Assembly: GCA_947178215.1 (NCBI GenBank)
Contig: CAMWXJ010000011.1
Coordinates: 30,316 to 94,315, forward strand
DNA from: an uncultured Porphyromonadaceae bacterium
GTDB lineage: Bacteria > Bacteroidota > Bacteroidia > Bacteroidales > Muribaculaceae
Direction: 5' to 3'
Length of the DNA: 64,000 bases
Under the pieces are notes generated by a model, which did not search any database, was not told where the DNA came from, and saw only the letters and a list, made by a program, of their open reading frames with translations. Shown here in pieces: positions 31,805 through 40,660 of the stretch; the first letter of the stretch is position 1, and each line of letters begins with the position of its first letter. The translations under genes and the position numbers were made by a program.

Positions 31805-31885
31805 TTATCCAATATTGAAAAAGAAGGGAGGGAGTTATATAGCCAAGGATTGTCAGTGAATCAGCAGGTATCCTTACACTGAGGT

Positions 31886-33802
31886 TTATTGGTAGATGCG
31901 GACGTAGTCGATTTCGTACTTCATGGGGAGGGCGTCGTCGGCGATGTCGCCGCCGTGGTCGCCGCCAAGGGCCAGGTCGAGCAGCACATAATGCGGCTGG
32001 CGCATGGGATTGCTGCCTTTGCCTATCGCTCCGTTGAATGTGCCGGCAAGCGCCGTCTCGTGTATCAGTTTGTCATCAAGATATATCCTGAGGTAATCTT
32101 CGTCCCAGTCCATACGCCATATGTGGAATTTCGAAGCCCAGTCGGAATCCTTGGCCGTGAAGTGCTCAAATGGCACTGCCACGGTGTGCCATTTGGCGTC
32201 ATATTCCTTGTCGGTACCCCACGCCGCGTTGGCAAGGATATGCGGCACTCCGTCGATGCGGTAATATTCCATGACGTCAATCTCGCCGTTGGAGGGCCAA
32301 GGCATATCGCATCCGAGAGTCCATATCGCGGGCCATGCGCCCGGTGCCACGGGTATGCGGGCCCGCACTTCGAGGGTACCGTAGCGGAACTCTTTTTTGC
32401 CTCGAGTGTTGACCGACGCCGAGGTGTAGCCTATAACGGGCCTTGACGCGCGCCAGTCGGCGACGGAGGCGTCCTCGCTGTAGCCTGGATTTGGGCGGCA
32501 CTCCTTGCGCGCTTCAAGCACAAGCACGCCGTCGCGGCAATATGCATTGTCGGGCTGATACCACTGGTCCTCATGGTTGCGCTCGAAGCCGTTCTCATAG
32601 TTCCAGTAGAGCGAGTCGAGCCGTCCGTCGCGGTCAAACTCGTCACTCCACACGAGGCGCTTGCCGCCGGGCCCCTTGTTGAGCGCGGGGGCAATGTCAA
32701 CATCCTTTATCACCGGCATACCGTCGGCGTCAAACTCCACGGGGAGGCATTTGTATCTTGAATCGGCAAGACGCCGGGGGCGCCACTGGTCGGCAAAGAA
32801 ATAAATCTCACCGTCAACAACGAGCGGAAACGCGCCCTGAGAGCCTAAAGTGGTCTCACTCCCCTCACCTACAAACGGCGTGGGGTGCCGGGTCCATTCC
32901 CCCATTATGTTGTCGGCCGAGAACAGCCTTGCCTCGTTGGGGTCCCAGCCTGTACAGCCCGAGCATATCATCCAATATTTGCCGCCATGCTTGAATAGCA
33001 CCGGGGCTTCGTTGTGGCCCCCGGGGAAGAGTCGCACATACTTGCCGGTGTGGGCGGTGTAGTCGGGTGTGAGAGGTGCGATATGCAGCGTAAGGTTCTC
33101 TTCCGACGAATAGATATGGTAGGCCTTGCCGTCGTCGTCGACAAACAATGTCATGTCACGCGACATCTGCCCCCCTTCGCGGTCACGCTCGGCAAACATG
33201 CCCTCCTCAACAGCGCGGCGCCACTCGGGAGTCCACCACTCGCCGTCGGCCTCATCCCACTTGTATCCGCGGAATTTCCGGGCGAGATTGGCGGGATATT
33301 TGCCGGGGTTGGCACGCTGTGAGCGCAATAGCCTGAACGGTCCGGCTGGCGATTCGCTCACGGCCACGCCGTAATGAGCGGCATCATAGCCGCGCCCTTT
33401 CAGCTCGTGGTGAAACCACATGACATATTTCCCGGTCTTGGGATTGAACACTACCTTGGGGCGCTCAATGGTACATCCTCGCTGCATTACGCTCGCAGTG
33501 TCGTCGACGACTGCGAGGGCTATACCCTCGTTTTTCCAGTTGACGAGGTCGGGCGACGAATAGCATGCCACGCCTTTCTGATAGGCGGCGTCGAAGCCGG
33601 GGCGGTGCTCGCCATACCAGTAATAGAGCGAGTCGGCTTTTATTATACTGCCGCCGTGACAGTTGATGCGGTTGCCGTCGATGTCATACCATTCGCCACC
33701 GTTGTAGAGCGGCATCACTCGCCCCGCCGCCGAGACCGCAAAGGGCAATTGCAGCAGAGTAATGACAGATAGCAGAAAACATGATAAGCTTAAATGACGC
33801 AT
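31886..33802 (-). CDS. Secreted GH43-GH16 bimodular glycoside hydrolase
   Basis: About 638 residues from the ATG at 33802 (MRHLSLSCFLLSVITLL, signal peptide); the track start at 33844 lies in the promoter. Residues ~25-360 form a GH43 five-bladed propeller of the exo-beta-1,3-galactanase type (NCHGGSIIKADSLYYWYGE, with TIERPKVVFN holding the probable acid Glu). Residues ~380-638 form a GH16 jelly roll with the ExDxxE active site in NGEIDVMEYY, plus LVWSDEFD and YEIDYVRIYQ at its two ends. An exo-acting and an endo-acting module in one chain suggest joint attack on a beta-1,3-linked backbone, most likely galactan of type II arabinogalactan; laminarin is the alternative. It heads an operon with the GH2 gene. 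Confidence 0.9.
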   Translation of the reverse strand: MRHLSLSCFLLSVITLLQLPFAVSAAGRVMPLYNGGEWYDIDGNRINCHGGSIIKADSLYYWYGEHRPGFDAAYQKGVACYSSPDLVNWKNEGIALAVVDDTASVMQRGCTIERPKVVFNPKTGKYVMWFHHELKGRGYDAAHYGVAVSESPAGPFRLLRSQRANPGKYPANLARKFRGYKWDEADGEWWTPEWRRAVEEGMFAERDREGGQMSRDMTLFVDDDGKAYHIYSSEENLTLHIAPLTPDYTAHTGKYVRLFPGGHNEAPVLFKHGGKYWMICSGCTGWDPNEARLFSADNIMGEWTRHPTPFVGEGSETTLGSQGAFPLVVDGEIYFFADQWRPRRLADSRYKCLPVEFDADGMPVIKDVDIAPALNKGPGGKRLVWSDEFDRDGRLDSLYWNYENGFERNHEDQWYQPDNAYCRDGVLVLEARKECRPNPGYSEDASVADWRASRPVIGYTSASVNTRGKKEFRYGTLEVRARIPVAPGAWPAIWTLGCDMPWPSNGEIDVMEYYRIDGVPHILANAAWGTDKEYDAKWHTVAVPFEHFTAKDSDWASKFHIWRMDWDEDYLRIYLDDKLIHETALAGTFNGAIGKGSNPMRQPHYVLLDLALGGDHGGDIADDALPMKYEIDYVRIYQ

Positions 33803-33841
33803 GGATTCGATTCCGGTTAAAAACACACATGGTTGTAATCG

Positions 33842-33946
33842 CAAAATTACTCTTTTTATCCCGACCCGCCAACAGTTTGTATGGCAAATCCATAGCCCGT
33901 GGTTCCAAAGCGTCTTTTACCAAACGGGAAATAATCGCTATCTTTG
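33842..33946. promoter_or_regulatory. Divergent promoter region between GH43-GH16 and GH154-type genes
   Basis: A minus-strand -7 box TAATTTTG lies at 33842-33849 (40 bp before the GH43-GH16 ATG). A plus-strand -7 box TATCTTTG lies at 33939-33946 (57 bp before the DUF2264 ATG). Confidence 0.55.
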
Positions 33947-34002
33947 CAAAGCGGACCCCTTCTGCGCCTACCTGCATCTCTCATACCAATCCACAACCGA
34001 CC

Positions 34003-35217
34003 ATGATACGCAAAACGGCAATAGCTCTACTTACGGCTCTGACAGTAGTGGCGGCATACGGCCGCCCCAAATCCGGCACCGCCGGGCAAAGCGACCGCGA
34101 CAAGTGGGTCGAAGCGTGTTACAAGATAGCGGCTCCCGTGCTCGAAAACATGAGCCGCGGCGAGCTGCGACAAAACATGAAGCTCGAACTGAGTCCCACC
34201 TACGGCAGCCGCGACACATCGGTAGCTTATCTTGAAGCGTTCGGACGCCTCATGTGCGGCATCTCACCTTGGCTCGCGCTTCCCGACGATGACACTCCCG
34301 AGGGGATAAAGCGCGCTCACCTCCGCGAGCTCGCACTTGCATCGTACAAAAACGCTGTCAACCCCGAGAGTGCCGACTACTTGCAATGGGACGGCTCGCG
34401 CCTGGGGCAGCCACTCGTCGACGCTGCGTTTCTCGCGCAAAGCTTCCTCCGCGCGCCCGAAGCCACATGGGAGCGCCTCGATACCCTCACTCAGCGCCGC
34501 TATCTCGACTGCTTCAAGGGACTGCGCAATGTCACTCCCGCCTACAACAACTGGCTGCTGTTCAGAGGCATCATCGAGGCTTTCATACTGCGCGTGTCGC
34601 CCGGCGACGCCGACCGCTTCGCCCTGCGCGCCACCGCCAACAAGATTAACGAGTGGTATCAAGGGGGCGGAATGTACAGCGACGGCGCTCATCTTGCCCT
34701 CGACAACTACAACGCTTTCGTGATACACCCTATGTATATAGAGATGATAGAGCAGCTCGAGAAGAGCGGCCAGGACTATCTCTCACCGGTCAAGTCGGGT
34801 GATGCGGTAAAGCGCATGCAGCAATACAACACATTTGTCGAGAGCCTCATAGCACCCGACGGAACATATCCCGCTTTCGGCCGGTCGGTGGTCTACCGCC
34901 TCGGCGCGCTCCAAACTCTCGCCATGGCCGCGTGGAAATACGGCTATCCCGAAGGGATGAACGACGGCTCTGTGCGCGCCGCCCTCACCGCGGTGATGGA
35001 AAACATGCTCGGCATGCCTGGCACATACGACGCCGACGGATTTCTCACTCTTGGCTATGCCGGTCATCAGCCCGAGATGGCCAACAGCTATACCAACAAC
35101 GGCAGCGTGTATCTCACCTCGACGATGTTCATGCCGCTCGGGCTTCCGGCTGACCATCCGTTCTGGACGGCCAAGTCGGAGCCGTGGACGCAACAGCGCG
35201 TATGGCACCGCGAATAA
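34003..35217 (+). CDS. DUF2264 (GH154-type) secreted protein, probable beta-glucuronidase
   Basis: About 404 residues from the ATG at 34003 (MIRKTAIALLTALTVVAAYG, signal peptide); the earlier part of the track ORF is not coding. The whole mature protein matches DUF2264, an alpha/alpha-barrel family (DRDKWVEACYKIAAPVLENM, YLEAFGRLMCGISPWL, NNWLLFRGIIEAF, DGAHLALDNYNAFVIHPMY). From memory this family corresponds to CAZy GH154, whose first member is a beta-glucuronidase of arabinogalactan degradation in B. thetaiotaomicron. It is divergent from the GH43-GH16/GH2 genes and shares their control region, which supports a common substrate. Confidence 0.8.
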   Translation: MIRKTAIALLTALTVVAAYGRPKSGTAGQSDRDKWVEACYKIAAPVLENMSRGELRQNMKLELSPTYGSRDTSVAYLEAFGRLMCGISPWLALPDDDTPEGIKRAHLRELALASYKNAVNPESADYLQWDGSRLGQPLVDAAFLAQSFLRAPEATWERLDTLTQRRYLDCFKGLRNVTPAYNNWLLFRGIIEAFILRVSPGDADRFALRATANKINEWYQGGGMYSDGAHLALDNYNAFVIHPMYIEMIEQLEKSGQDYLSPVKSGDAVKRMQQYNTFVESLIAPDGTYPAFGRSVVYRLGALQTLAMAAWKYGYPEGMNDGSVRAALTAVMENMLGMPGTYDADGFLTLGYAGHQPEMANSYTNNGSVYLTSTMFMPLGLPADHPFWTAKSEPWTQQRVWHRE

Positions 35218-35236
35218 ACCGCGGTGCCGGAGCTGT

Positions 35237-35530
35237 TCAGAAGAGGGGGAAAGTGGAATTGGTGTAGACGAACTTACGCTCGAAATCCTGCTCGTTCATG
35301 GCAATCATGAGGATGCCCTGGATGAGCCACAGCACCGACAGCGCGCCGCAGGTGACGAGCGACAGCACGATAGCGATGATTCCGGCCTGAGTCTTGCCCA
35401 GATAGAAATATTGTATGCCGAGTGAGCCAAGGAATATGGCGAGAAGGCCGGCTACGCCGCGCGAGCGTCCGGAAGGACCGGCATCGAAAGCACTGCCGTT
35501 ACCGGTATTGCAGTTGTTGTTCTGATTCAT
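35237..35530 (-). CDS. TM2-domain membrane protein
   Basis: A 97-residue protein with an Asn/Gly-rich N-terminus and a TM2 domain: two helices (GLLAIFLGSLGIQYFYLGK and IIAIVLSLVTCGALSVLWLIQGILM) joined by a short turn. The GxxGIQYFYLG motif is diagnostic. The function of TM2 proteins in bacteria is unknown. It is followed on the other strand, 19 bp away, by the end of the DUF2264 gene. DUF2851 starts the next unit upstream. Confidence 0.85.
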   Translation of the reverse strand: MNQNNNCNTGNGSAFDAGPSGRSRGVAGLLAIFLGSLGIQYFYLGKTQAGIIAIVLSLVTCGALSVLWLIQGILMIAMNEQDFERKFVYTNSTFPLF

Positions 35531-35560
35531 AGCGTTGGAATTTATATAGGTGATAATGAT

Positions 35561-36841
35561 TTAAGTACGTGTGAGGGTGAAGTGGCCTATGCGGCAGGCG
35601 AGACATCGCCGCTCCTGGCAGTAACGCCGGCGTAGCTGAATCACCGCCTGTGAGTCAAACGCGCTTTCGGCGCGTAGTCCCGCGCGGGCAAAGGCCTCGA
35701 CAATGGAATTGCGTTCGGGTTGGAGCGCTTGAAGCATCTCCACGGCGCGCTCCATGAGGCGGTCATCGCCATGGGCGGCTCCGTAGGCGTGAATCACCGG
35801 CACGGCGGCGTTGATGACCATAATCTCGGCCGACGGGCGGCTGAGGGTGCTTCCTGCCCGGGCGCCCGATTCCGGCCCGAACGTGTAGCGGGTGTGCCAG
35901 TAGGGCGACAGAGCCGGCAGAAACAGCATGCGCGCCTGGTCGGCCGTGGGGGCGGCAAGAATACGGGAGTGCAGCCTGAACCCTCCCGCTATCATAGCCG
36001 CGAGGACGGCAATGCGGCGGTGTGGGAAGTTGGCGGGCCGCATGCGGCTCATCTTCCAGCCGAGCGACACCGGCCGCCTGAGGCCGAACTTGCGCGCCAT
36101 GAAACGATACTCGTGCATAAGCTGCGAGGCATACGGCTCCCCCGCCTCGGCGGGGGCATCGAGCAATCCGCTCTGGCCGAAGAGTATGGCCTCGATGGTA
36201 AACAGCGAGTCGGCGTGCTTGCCGAGGACACGCAGCGGCGTGGCGAGGGCAAGCCGCTCGAAGGGGTCGGCGTTGACGCTGAATCCGAGACCACGCGCCA
36301 CGGTTACGTAGGTCGCTTCCTCATAATCGCCGCCAAGCCGCTCGCGGCGTATGCGCTCTATGCGCTCCTCCTTGTCATACAATCGCTCGAAAGCGAGGGT
36401 GGTGAGCCACGAGCGGCGGCGCAGGACATCCATGGCCGCTATCAGCGGTGCGCACGGTATGTCAATGTCGGCGCGGTCGACGAGGCTTCTGTAACGACGG
36501 TCGAGGTCGTCGCGCCGCGGCATCACCATCTGCGGTATGGTCTCGCCGTTGGAGCGGCATATTGTGGCGTCGTCGGTACCCACCACATGTAGTATCACCG
36601 AGTCGTAGGCCGGGTCGCCGTCGTGATTGTGGCGGTGCCAGTCGCTCGCGCGCACATGTATCTCGACATTACCCGCCCACCGGCGCCCACCGATTTCTAT
36701 CCTGGCGTTGAAGAAATCGGGGCCGGCGTCGACGTTGCGGCGCCCCGGATCGATGATGCGCAGCGGCAGGCCGTCGACGGTGGCGACGGGTCCGGGAGGA
36801 AGCAGACGATGCTCCCAGGCATATTGCATCAGCATCTCCAT
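35561..36841 (-). CDS. DUF2851 family protein
   Basis: 426 residues from the ATG at 36841 (MEMLMQYAWEHRLLPPG); the 230 extra residues in the track ORF are an antisense-frame extension over cydB. The N-terminal region (DPGRRNVDAGPDFFNARIEIGGRRWAGNVEIHVRASDW) is the hallmark of DUF2851, a Bacteroidetes-wide family that I recall as nuclease-like in fold. A C-terminal CQERRCLACRIG motif contains three cysteines that may bind metal. No signal peptide is seen. It lies 33 bp after cydB and may be co-transcribed. The function is unknown. Confidence 0.87.
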   Translation of the reverse strand: MEMLMQYAWEHRLLPPGPVATVDGLPLRIIDPGRRNVDAGPDFFNARIEIGGRRWAGNVEIHVRASDWHRHNHDGDPAYDSVILHVVGTDDATICRSNGETIPQMVMPRRDDLDRRYRSLVDRADIDIPCAPLIAAMDVLRRRSWLTTLAFERLYDKEERIERIRRERLGGDYEEATYVTVARGLGFSVNADPFERLALATPLRVLGKHADSLFTIEAILFGQSGLLDAPAEAGEPYASQLMHEYRFMARKFGLRRPVSLGWKMSRMRPANFPHRRIAVLAAMIAGGFRLHSRILAAPTADQARMLFLPALSPYWHTRYTFGPESGARAGSTLSRPSAEIMVINAAVPVIHAYGAAHGDDRLMERAVEMLQALQPERNSIVEAFARAGLRAESAFDSQAVIQLRRRYCQERRCLACRIGHFTLTRT

Positions 36842-36873
36842 AGGGGCGCGGGAGGTGGGGGTGAGTGAAGGGT

Positions 36874-38019
36874 TCAATAAAGGTGCTCGTCGGGCGACTT
36901 GACCTCGGCCGGGGTGATTGGGCGCGAGGTCATGGCGTGCCACACGTAAGCTATGTAGGCCACGACAAATGGCACGGCGAGCGACACAATGCTCATCACG
37001 CCGAGCGTGAACTCGGTGCTCGAAGAGTTGGCTATGGTGAGCGACGAGTCGAAATCGACGAGCGAGGGGTAGTAGGGGGTGTCGTTGAAGCCGGCGAGAC
37101 AGAAGAGGGCCACCACCACGAGGACGGTGCCGGGGGCAGTGAGCCATATGCCGGAGGTGTAGCCCTTGCGTGTCACCGTGAGGATTATGCCGGCAAGCAC
37201 GAGCACCACGCCGAGGAGGAGCATCACGAGCACCACGGGCATGGCAAGCAGGTTGTTGAGATACTTGTAGGGCTCGGGCATGAAGCCTGCGGGGGTAGCG
37301 GTGAGGCCGGTGGCGGTAAACAACACTCCGGCGAAGAGGAGGAAGAGCACCACGAAGATGAGGCCGTTGACGGCGACGCGGCGGCGGTTGCGCGCGGTGA
37401 GCTCCGGGCTGTCGGCTATCGAGCAGAGGAAGAAGAGGGCGGCCTGCGTGCGGGCCAGAAACAGCACCGTGAAGCCAAGCAGCAGATTCTGCCAGGTAGC
37501 TATCGCTTCCAGGCCGCGTGTTGGCGCCCACTGCGAGATGACAGGGGCCGAGGTGTCGAGCAGATTGCCTTTGGCTACGGTAAACTCGGCGCCGAAAAAC
37601 ATCATCGCCACGGCGACGCCGAGCAGAATGCAGCCCGCGCAGCCGTTGATGAAAAGGAAGATGTCGTAGACGCTTGTGCCGTAAATGTTGCCCGGCTTGC
37701 GGCGGTATTCATAGCTCACGGCCTGAAGCACAAAGCTGAACAGGATGAGCATCCACAGCCAGTAGGCTCCGCCGAAGCTGGTAGAGTAGAACAGCGGGAA
37801 CGAGGCGAAAAACGCGCCGCCGAACACCACGAGTGTCGTGAATGTAAGCTCCCACTTGCGGCCGAGGGCGTTGACTATCATGGCACGGCCGCTGTGATCG
37901 GCCGAATGGTTGAGAATCATGGTCTGTCCACCCTGCACGAAGAGGAGGAACACGAGTGCCGCGCCGAGCACGGCAATAATTATCCACCAGTAGGCTTGAA
38001 GATTGGCGAGTGTCATCAT
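36874..38019 (-). CDS. cydB: Cytochrome bd quinol oxidase subunit II
   Basis: A 381-residue polytopic membrane protein starting MMTLANLQAYWWIIIAVLG; it lies over cydA's stop with a 4-base overlap. Nine hydrophobic segments and motifs LFVQGGQTM, NALGRKWELTFTTLVVFGGAFFASFPLFYSTSF and EYRRKPGN are typical of Bacteroidetes CydB. With CydA it forms the high-affinity oxidase that reduces O2 to water with quinol electrons, giving oxygen tolerance to gut anaerobes. The strict overlap implies translational coupling. Confidence 0.95.
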   Translation of the reverse strand: MMTLANLQAYWWIIIAVLGAALVFLLFVQGGQTMILNHSADHSGRAMIVNALGRKWELTFTTLVVFGGAFFASFPLFYSTSFGGAYWLWMLILFSFVLQAVSYEYRRKPGNIYGTSVYDIFLFINGCAGCILLGVAVAMMFFGAEFTVAKGNLLDTSAPVISQWAPTRGLEAIATWQNLLLGFTVLFLARTQAALFFLCSIADSPELTARNRRRVAVNGLIFVVLFLLFAGVLFTATGLTATPAGFMPEPYKYLNNLLAMPVVLVMLLLGVVLVLAGIILTVTRKGYTSGIWLTAPGTVLVVVALFCLAGFNDTPYYPSLVDFDSSLTIANSSSTEFTLGVMSIVSLAVPFVVAYIAYVWHAMTSRPITPAEVKSPDEHLY

Positions 38020-39608
38020 TTTGCTTCGGCTGTTGAGGGTGATACGTGACTTGATTCATGTTCGGGGCCGCGGCTTATGGCGCGGAGCATGATGCTCAGC
38101 TCTGCGGCGAGGAGCGCCGTGAATATGGCGGCGAAGAGCCAGAAAGTGATTATGACGCTCGACGCGCTGAGGTCGGAGATAGCGGCACGCGTGGGCATGA
38201 GGTTCTGTATCACCCACGGCTGACGTCCCACCTCGGCCACCACCCAGCCGGCCTGCGAGCATACCCACACCAGAGGTATGGTTATCATGCCGAGCCACTG
38301 CACTATGCGGCTGCGCTCCATGACGCGACGCTTGCGGTAGGCGAGGAAGAGGGCGGCGACGAAGAAGAGCAGCAGCCAGCCGCCTATTATCACCATGATA
38401 TGAAACGAATAGTAAGTGACGGCTACGGGAGGTACTGCGTCGGACGGCTTGTCGAGATAGCCGAAGCCAAACGAACCGTAGTCGGCCTCGATAGCCTTGC
38501 GGGCCTCGGCCATTGCGCCCTCGTCGCCGGCGGCGTAGGCTGCATCGAAAGCGCGTAGCGCCTCATGGCTGCGTCGTCCCGCCTCGATGCGCTCGGCGTA
38601 GGAGAGTGTGGTTACGGTGTCGCCCGAAGCGGTCACATCGGCCACGCCCTTCATGAGGTCGTTGATGCCCGGCACAAAGGCGTCGGGATTGTGTGTGGCG
38701 AGCAGGCTGAGCATCTTGGGCACGGATATATCCAGCAGGAACGGCTCTTCGTCGTTGTCGGGGGTCTTGTCGGGGTTGATGATGCCGAAAGCGCTTATAG
38801 CCTGGCCTCGGGAGCCGTCGTAGAGGCCCTCCATGGCTGCGAGCTTCATGGGCTGCACGCGGGCCACGTCAAGGCTCGACTGATCGCCGCTGTAAAGGGT
38901 GAGCAGGATGCCGGCGAGGCCTACCCAGCCCGCCACCTTGACCGATTTCAGGGCAAGTTCCTGATGACGCCTGCGGAGCAGGAACCAGCAGCTTACGCCC
39001 ACGACAAACACACCGGCGAGGGTCCAGCCGCTCATAACGGCATGGGTGAACTTATGCACGGCCACGGGCGATAGCGCCACGTCGGCAAACGACTGCATGA
39101 CATTGCGCATCTGCACCGGATCAAACTCCATGCCCACCGGATATTGCATCCATGCGTTGGCCACGAGAATCCACCAGGCCGAGATTGTGGCGCCGAGCGC
39201 CGTGAGCCATGTGGAGGCGAGGTGGAAGCCGGCGCTGACCTTTTTCCAGCCGAAGAACATCACGGCAATGAAGGTCGACTCCATGAAAAAGGCGAAGATG
39301 CCCTCGATTGCGAGCGGAGCGCCGAAAATGTCGCCCACAAACCAGGAGTAATTGCTCCAGTTTGTGCCGAACTCAAATTCGAGGATGAGGCCGGTGGCCA
39401 CACCGAGTGCAAAGTTGATGCCGAAAAGCAACATCCAGAATTTTGTAGCGGAGAGCCAAACGGGGTTGCGCCGTTTGTAATAGATTGTCTCCATGATAGC
39501 CACTATGACCGAGAGGCCCAGGGTGAGGGGCACAAACAGCCAGTGGTACATCGCCGTGAGGGCAAATTGCCACCGCGACCAGTCGACTACGCTTATCAGG
39601 TCAGGCAT
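38016..39608 (-). CDS. cydA: Cytochrome bd quinol oxidase subunit I
   Basis: A 530-residue inner-membrane subunit carrying hemes b558, b595 and d. His22 in TAMYHWLFVPLTLG matches the conserved axial ligand near the N-terminus. GINFALGVATGLILEFEFGTNWSNYSWFVGDIFGAPLAIEG is a signature block with the proton-channel Glu. The quinol-binding Q-loop region includes QSSLDVARVQPMKLAAMEGLYD and an Ala-rich insertion (AAYAAGDEGAMAEARKAI). The length is close to E. coli CydA. It is preceded by DUF4492 (73-bp gap) and followed by cydB. Confidence 0.96.
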   Translation of the reverse strand: MPDLISVVDWSRWQFALTAMYHWLFVPLTLGLSVIVAIMETIYYKRRNPVWLSATKFWMLLFGINFALGVATGLILEFEFGTNWSNYSWFVGDIFGAPLAIEGIFAFFMESTFIAVMFFGWKKVSAGFHLASTWLTALGATISAWWILVANAWMQYPVGMEFDPVQMRNVMQSFADVALSPVAVHKFTHAVMSGWTLAGVFVVGVSCWFLLRRRHQELALKSVKVAGWVGLAGILLTLYSGDQSSLDVARVQPMKLAAMEGLYDGSRGQAISAFGIINPDKTPDNDEEPFLLDISVPKMLSLLATHNPDAFVPGINDLMKGVADVTASGDTVTTLSYAERIEAGRRSHEALRAFDAAYAAGDEGAMAEARKAIEADYGSFGFGYLDKPSDAVPPVAVTYYSFHIMVIIGGWLLLFFVAALFLAYRKRRVMERSRIVQWLGMITIPLVWVCSQAGWVVAEVGRQPWVIQNLMPTRAAISDLSASSVIITFWLFAAIFTALLAAELSIMLRAISRGPEHESSHVSPSTAEAK

Positions 39609-39681
39609 GTTTTATGGTTTTTAATTTTTTCGGTTAAAACGCGATTCAAGGGAGGTGGGAACGTGTGTGGGGCGACGGCGG

Positions 39682-39897
39682 TCAGCGGTCGGAGTCGCTG
39701 AGAGCGGTACGGACGGCGCCGGCGCGCTCCTCGTCGCTGTCGTAGTTGGTGCCGAGTATGTCGGGGAAGAAAAAGAGTTTCAGCACCCCGAACATGATTA
39801 TGAGCTTGATGATGATTATGGCCCAGAGGGAGCGGCCCACGGTCATCGACCGGAAGCCGTCGACATAGAGGTCGATGATGCGTCGCCAGAGGGTCAT
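39682..39897 (-). CDS. DUF4492 small membrane protein upstream of cydAB
   Basis: 71 residues: a basic amphipathic start (MTLWRRIIDLYVDGFRSMTVG), one transmembrane helix (LWAIIIIKLIIMFGVLKLFFF) and an acidic tail. The sequence matches DUF4492, which in Bacteroidetes usually sits directly before cydA. A role as a small oxidase accessory subunit, like CydX in Proteobacteria, is plausible but inferred from position. It lies 22 bp after the HAD phosphatase gene. Confidence 0.88.
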   Translation of the reverse strand: MTLWRRIIDLYVDGFRSMTVGRSLWAIIIIKLIIMFGVLKLFFFPDILGTNYDSDEERAGAVRTALSDSDR

Positions 39898-39919
39898 AGG
39901 GTAAGTGAGGAAGGATGGA

Positions 39920-40582
39920 TTAGAGGAAGTCGTTGGCTACTATGGGAAGTATGTCGACGGGGTTATATATAATGTGGTCGGCGTGGTTGTCGCGCAGCTC
40001 GCTTACGGGGCGGAAGCCCCACGTTACGCCCACCGACTCTATACAGGCGCGCCGCGCCGTCTCCATATCCACACCCGAGTCACCCACATAAAGGGTCTCG
40101 GCCTTTGGTGTCGGGTGGGCCGAGAGTATGTTGAACACTATCGACGGGTCGGGCTTGGAGGGCACACCCTCCTGATGTCCGAACGCGGCAACCCACTTCA
40201 CGTCGGGGAAAAAGATGCCCATGAGCTTTGTCACCGCATCCTGGTACTTGTTGGAGGCGACGGCCAAGGCCACGCCGCGCTCATGCAGCGCTGCAAGCAG
40301 CTCAACGACGCCGGGATAAGGGCGTGTGAAGTCGGCGAGATGCTCGTCGTAGTAATCATGAAACACACTGCGTATGCGTTCGAGGGTGGATTTGTTGCGA
40401 TGCTCCTCGGGGAGGGCACGCTCAAGCAGACGGCTCACTCCGTTGCCCACCATCATAGGGTAGGCTTCGAGGGGATGAGTGGGAAACCCCTCGACCGCCA
40501 GGGCGTGGTTGGTAGCGTTGCCCAGGTCGTCGATGGTGTTGAGCAGAGTGCCGTCGAGGTCAAAGATTACAAGCTTTTTCAT
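39920..40582 (-). CDS. HAD-superfamily phosphatase (phosphoglycolate phosphatase-like)
   Basis: 220 residues from the ATG at 40582. HAD motif I is FDLDGTLLNT (residues ~7-16, nucleophile and acid Asp), motif II lies in VASNKYQ, motif III is the Lys in SKPDPSIV, and motif IV is YVGDSGVDMETA. A helical cap (residues ~20-85) marks subfamily IA, as in Gph. The substrate could be phosphoglycolate or another small phosphoester. It begins a run HAD-DUF4492-cydA-cydB with small gaps. A TATATTTG box (40588-40595) lies only 5 bp before the ATG, and a structured RNA with a terminator lies directly upstream. Confidence 0.88.
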   Translation of the reverse strand: MKKLVIFDLDGTLLNTIDDLGNATNHALAVEGFPTHPLEAYPMMVGNGVSRLLERALPEEHRNKSTLERIRSVFHDYYDEHLADFTRPYPGVVELLAALHERGVALAVASNKYQDAVTKLMGIFFPDVKWVAAFGHQEGVPSKPDPSIVFNILSAHPTPKAETLYVGDSGVDMETARRACIESVGVTWGFRPVSELRDNHADHIIYNPVDILPIVANDFL

Positions 40583-40587
40583 CAGCG

Positions 40588-40595
40588 CAAATATA
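40588..40595 (-). promoter_or_regulatory. -7 box at the start of the HAD-cydAB run
   Basis: Minus-strand TATATTTG fits TAnnTTTG. The expected transcription start falls on or next to the ATG at 40582, so a transcript from here would be nearly leaderless. The -33 region is weak. Confidence 0.4.
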
Positions 40596-40631
40596 AACAT
40601 TTCCCTTCACACTTCACCATTCAGCGGGAAT

Positions 40632-40660
40632 AAAAAAAGCCCGGCGATATACCACCGGGC
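40632..40660 (-). terminator. Intrinsic terminator of the non-coding transcript
   Basis: Stem GCCCGG/CCGGGC (40655-40660 with 40639-40644) with a 10-base loop, followed on the minus strand by seven T bases. It stands 50 bp before the HAD ATG. Confidence 0.8.

Noticed and set aside
36842-37531. N-terminal extension of the DUF2851 ORF
   Set aside because: It lies inside cydB in another frame and is Arg/His/Pro-rich; the family start is at 36841.
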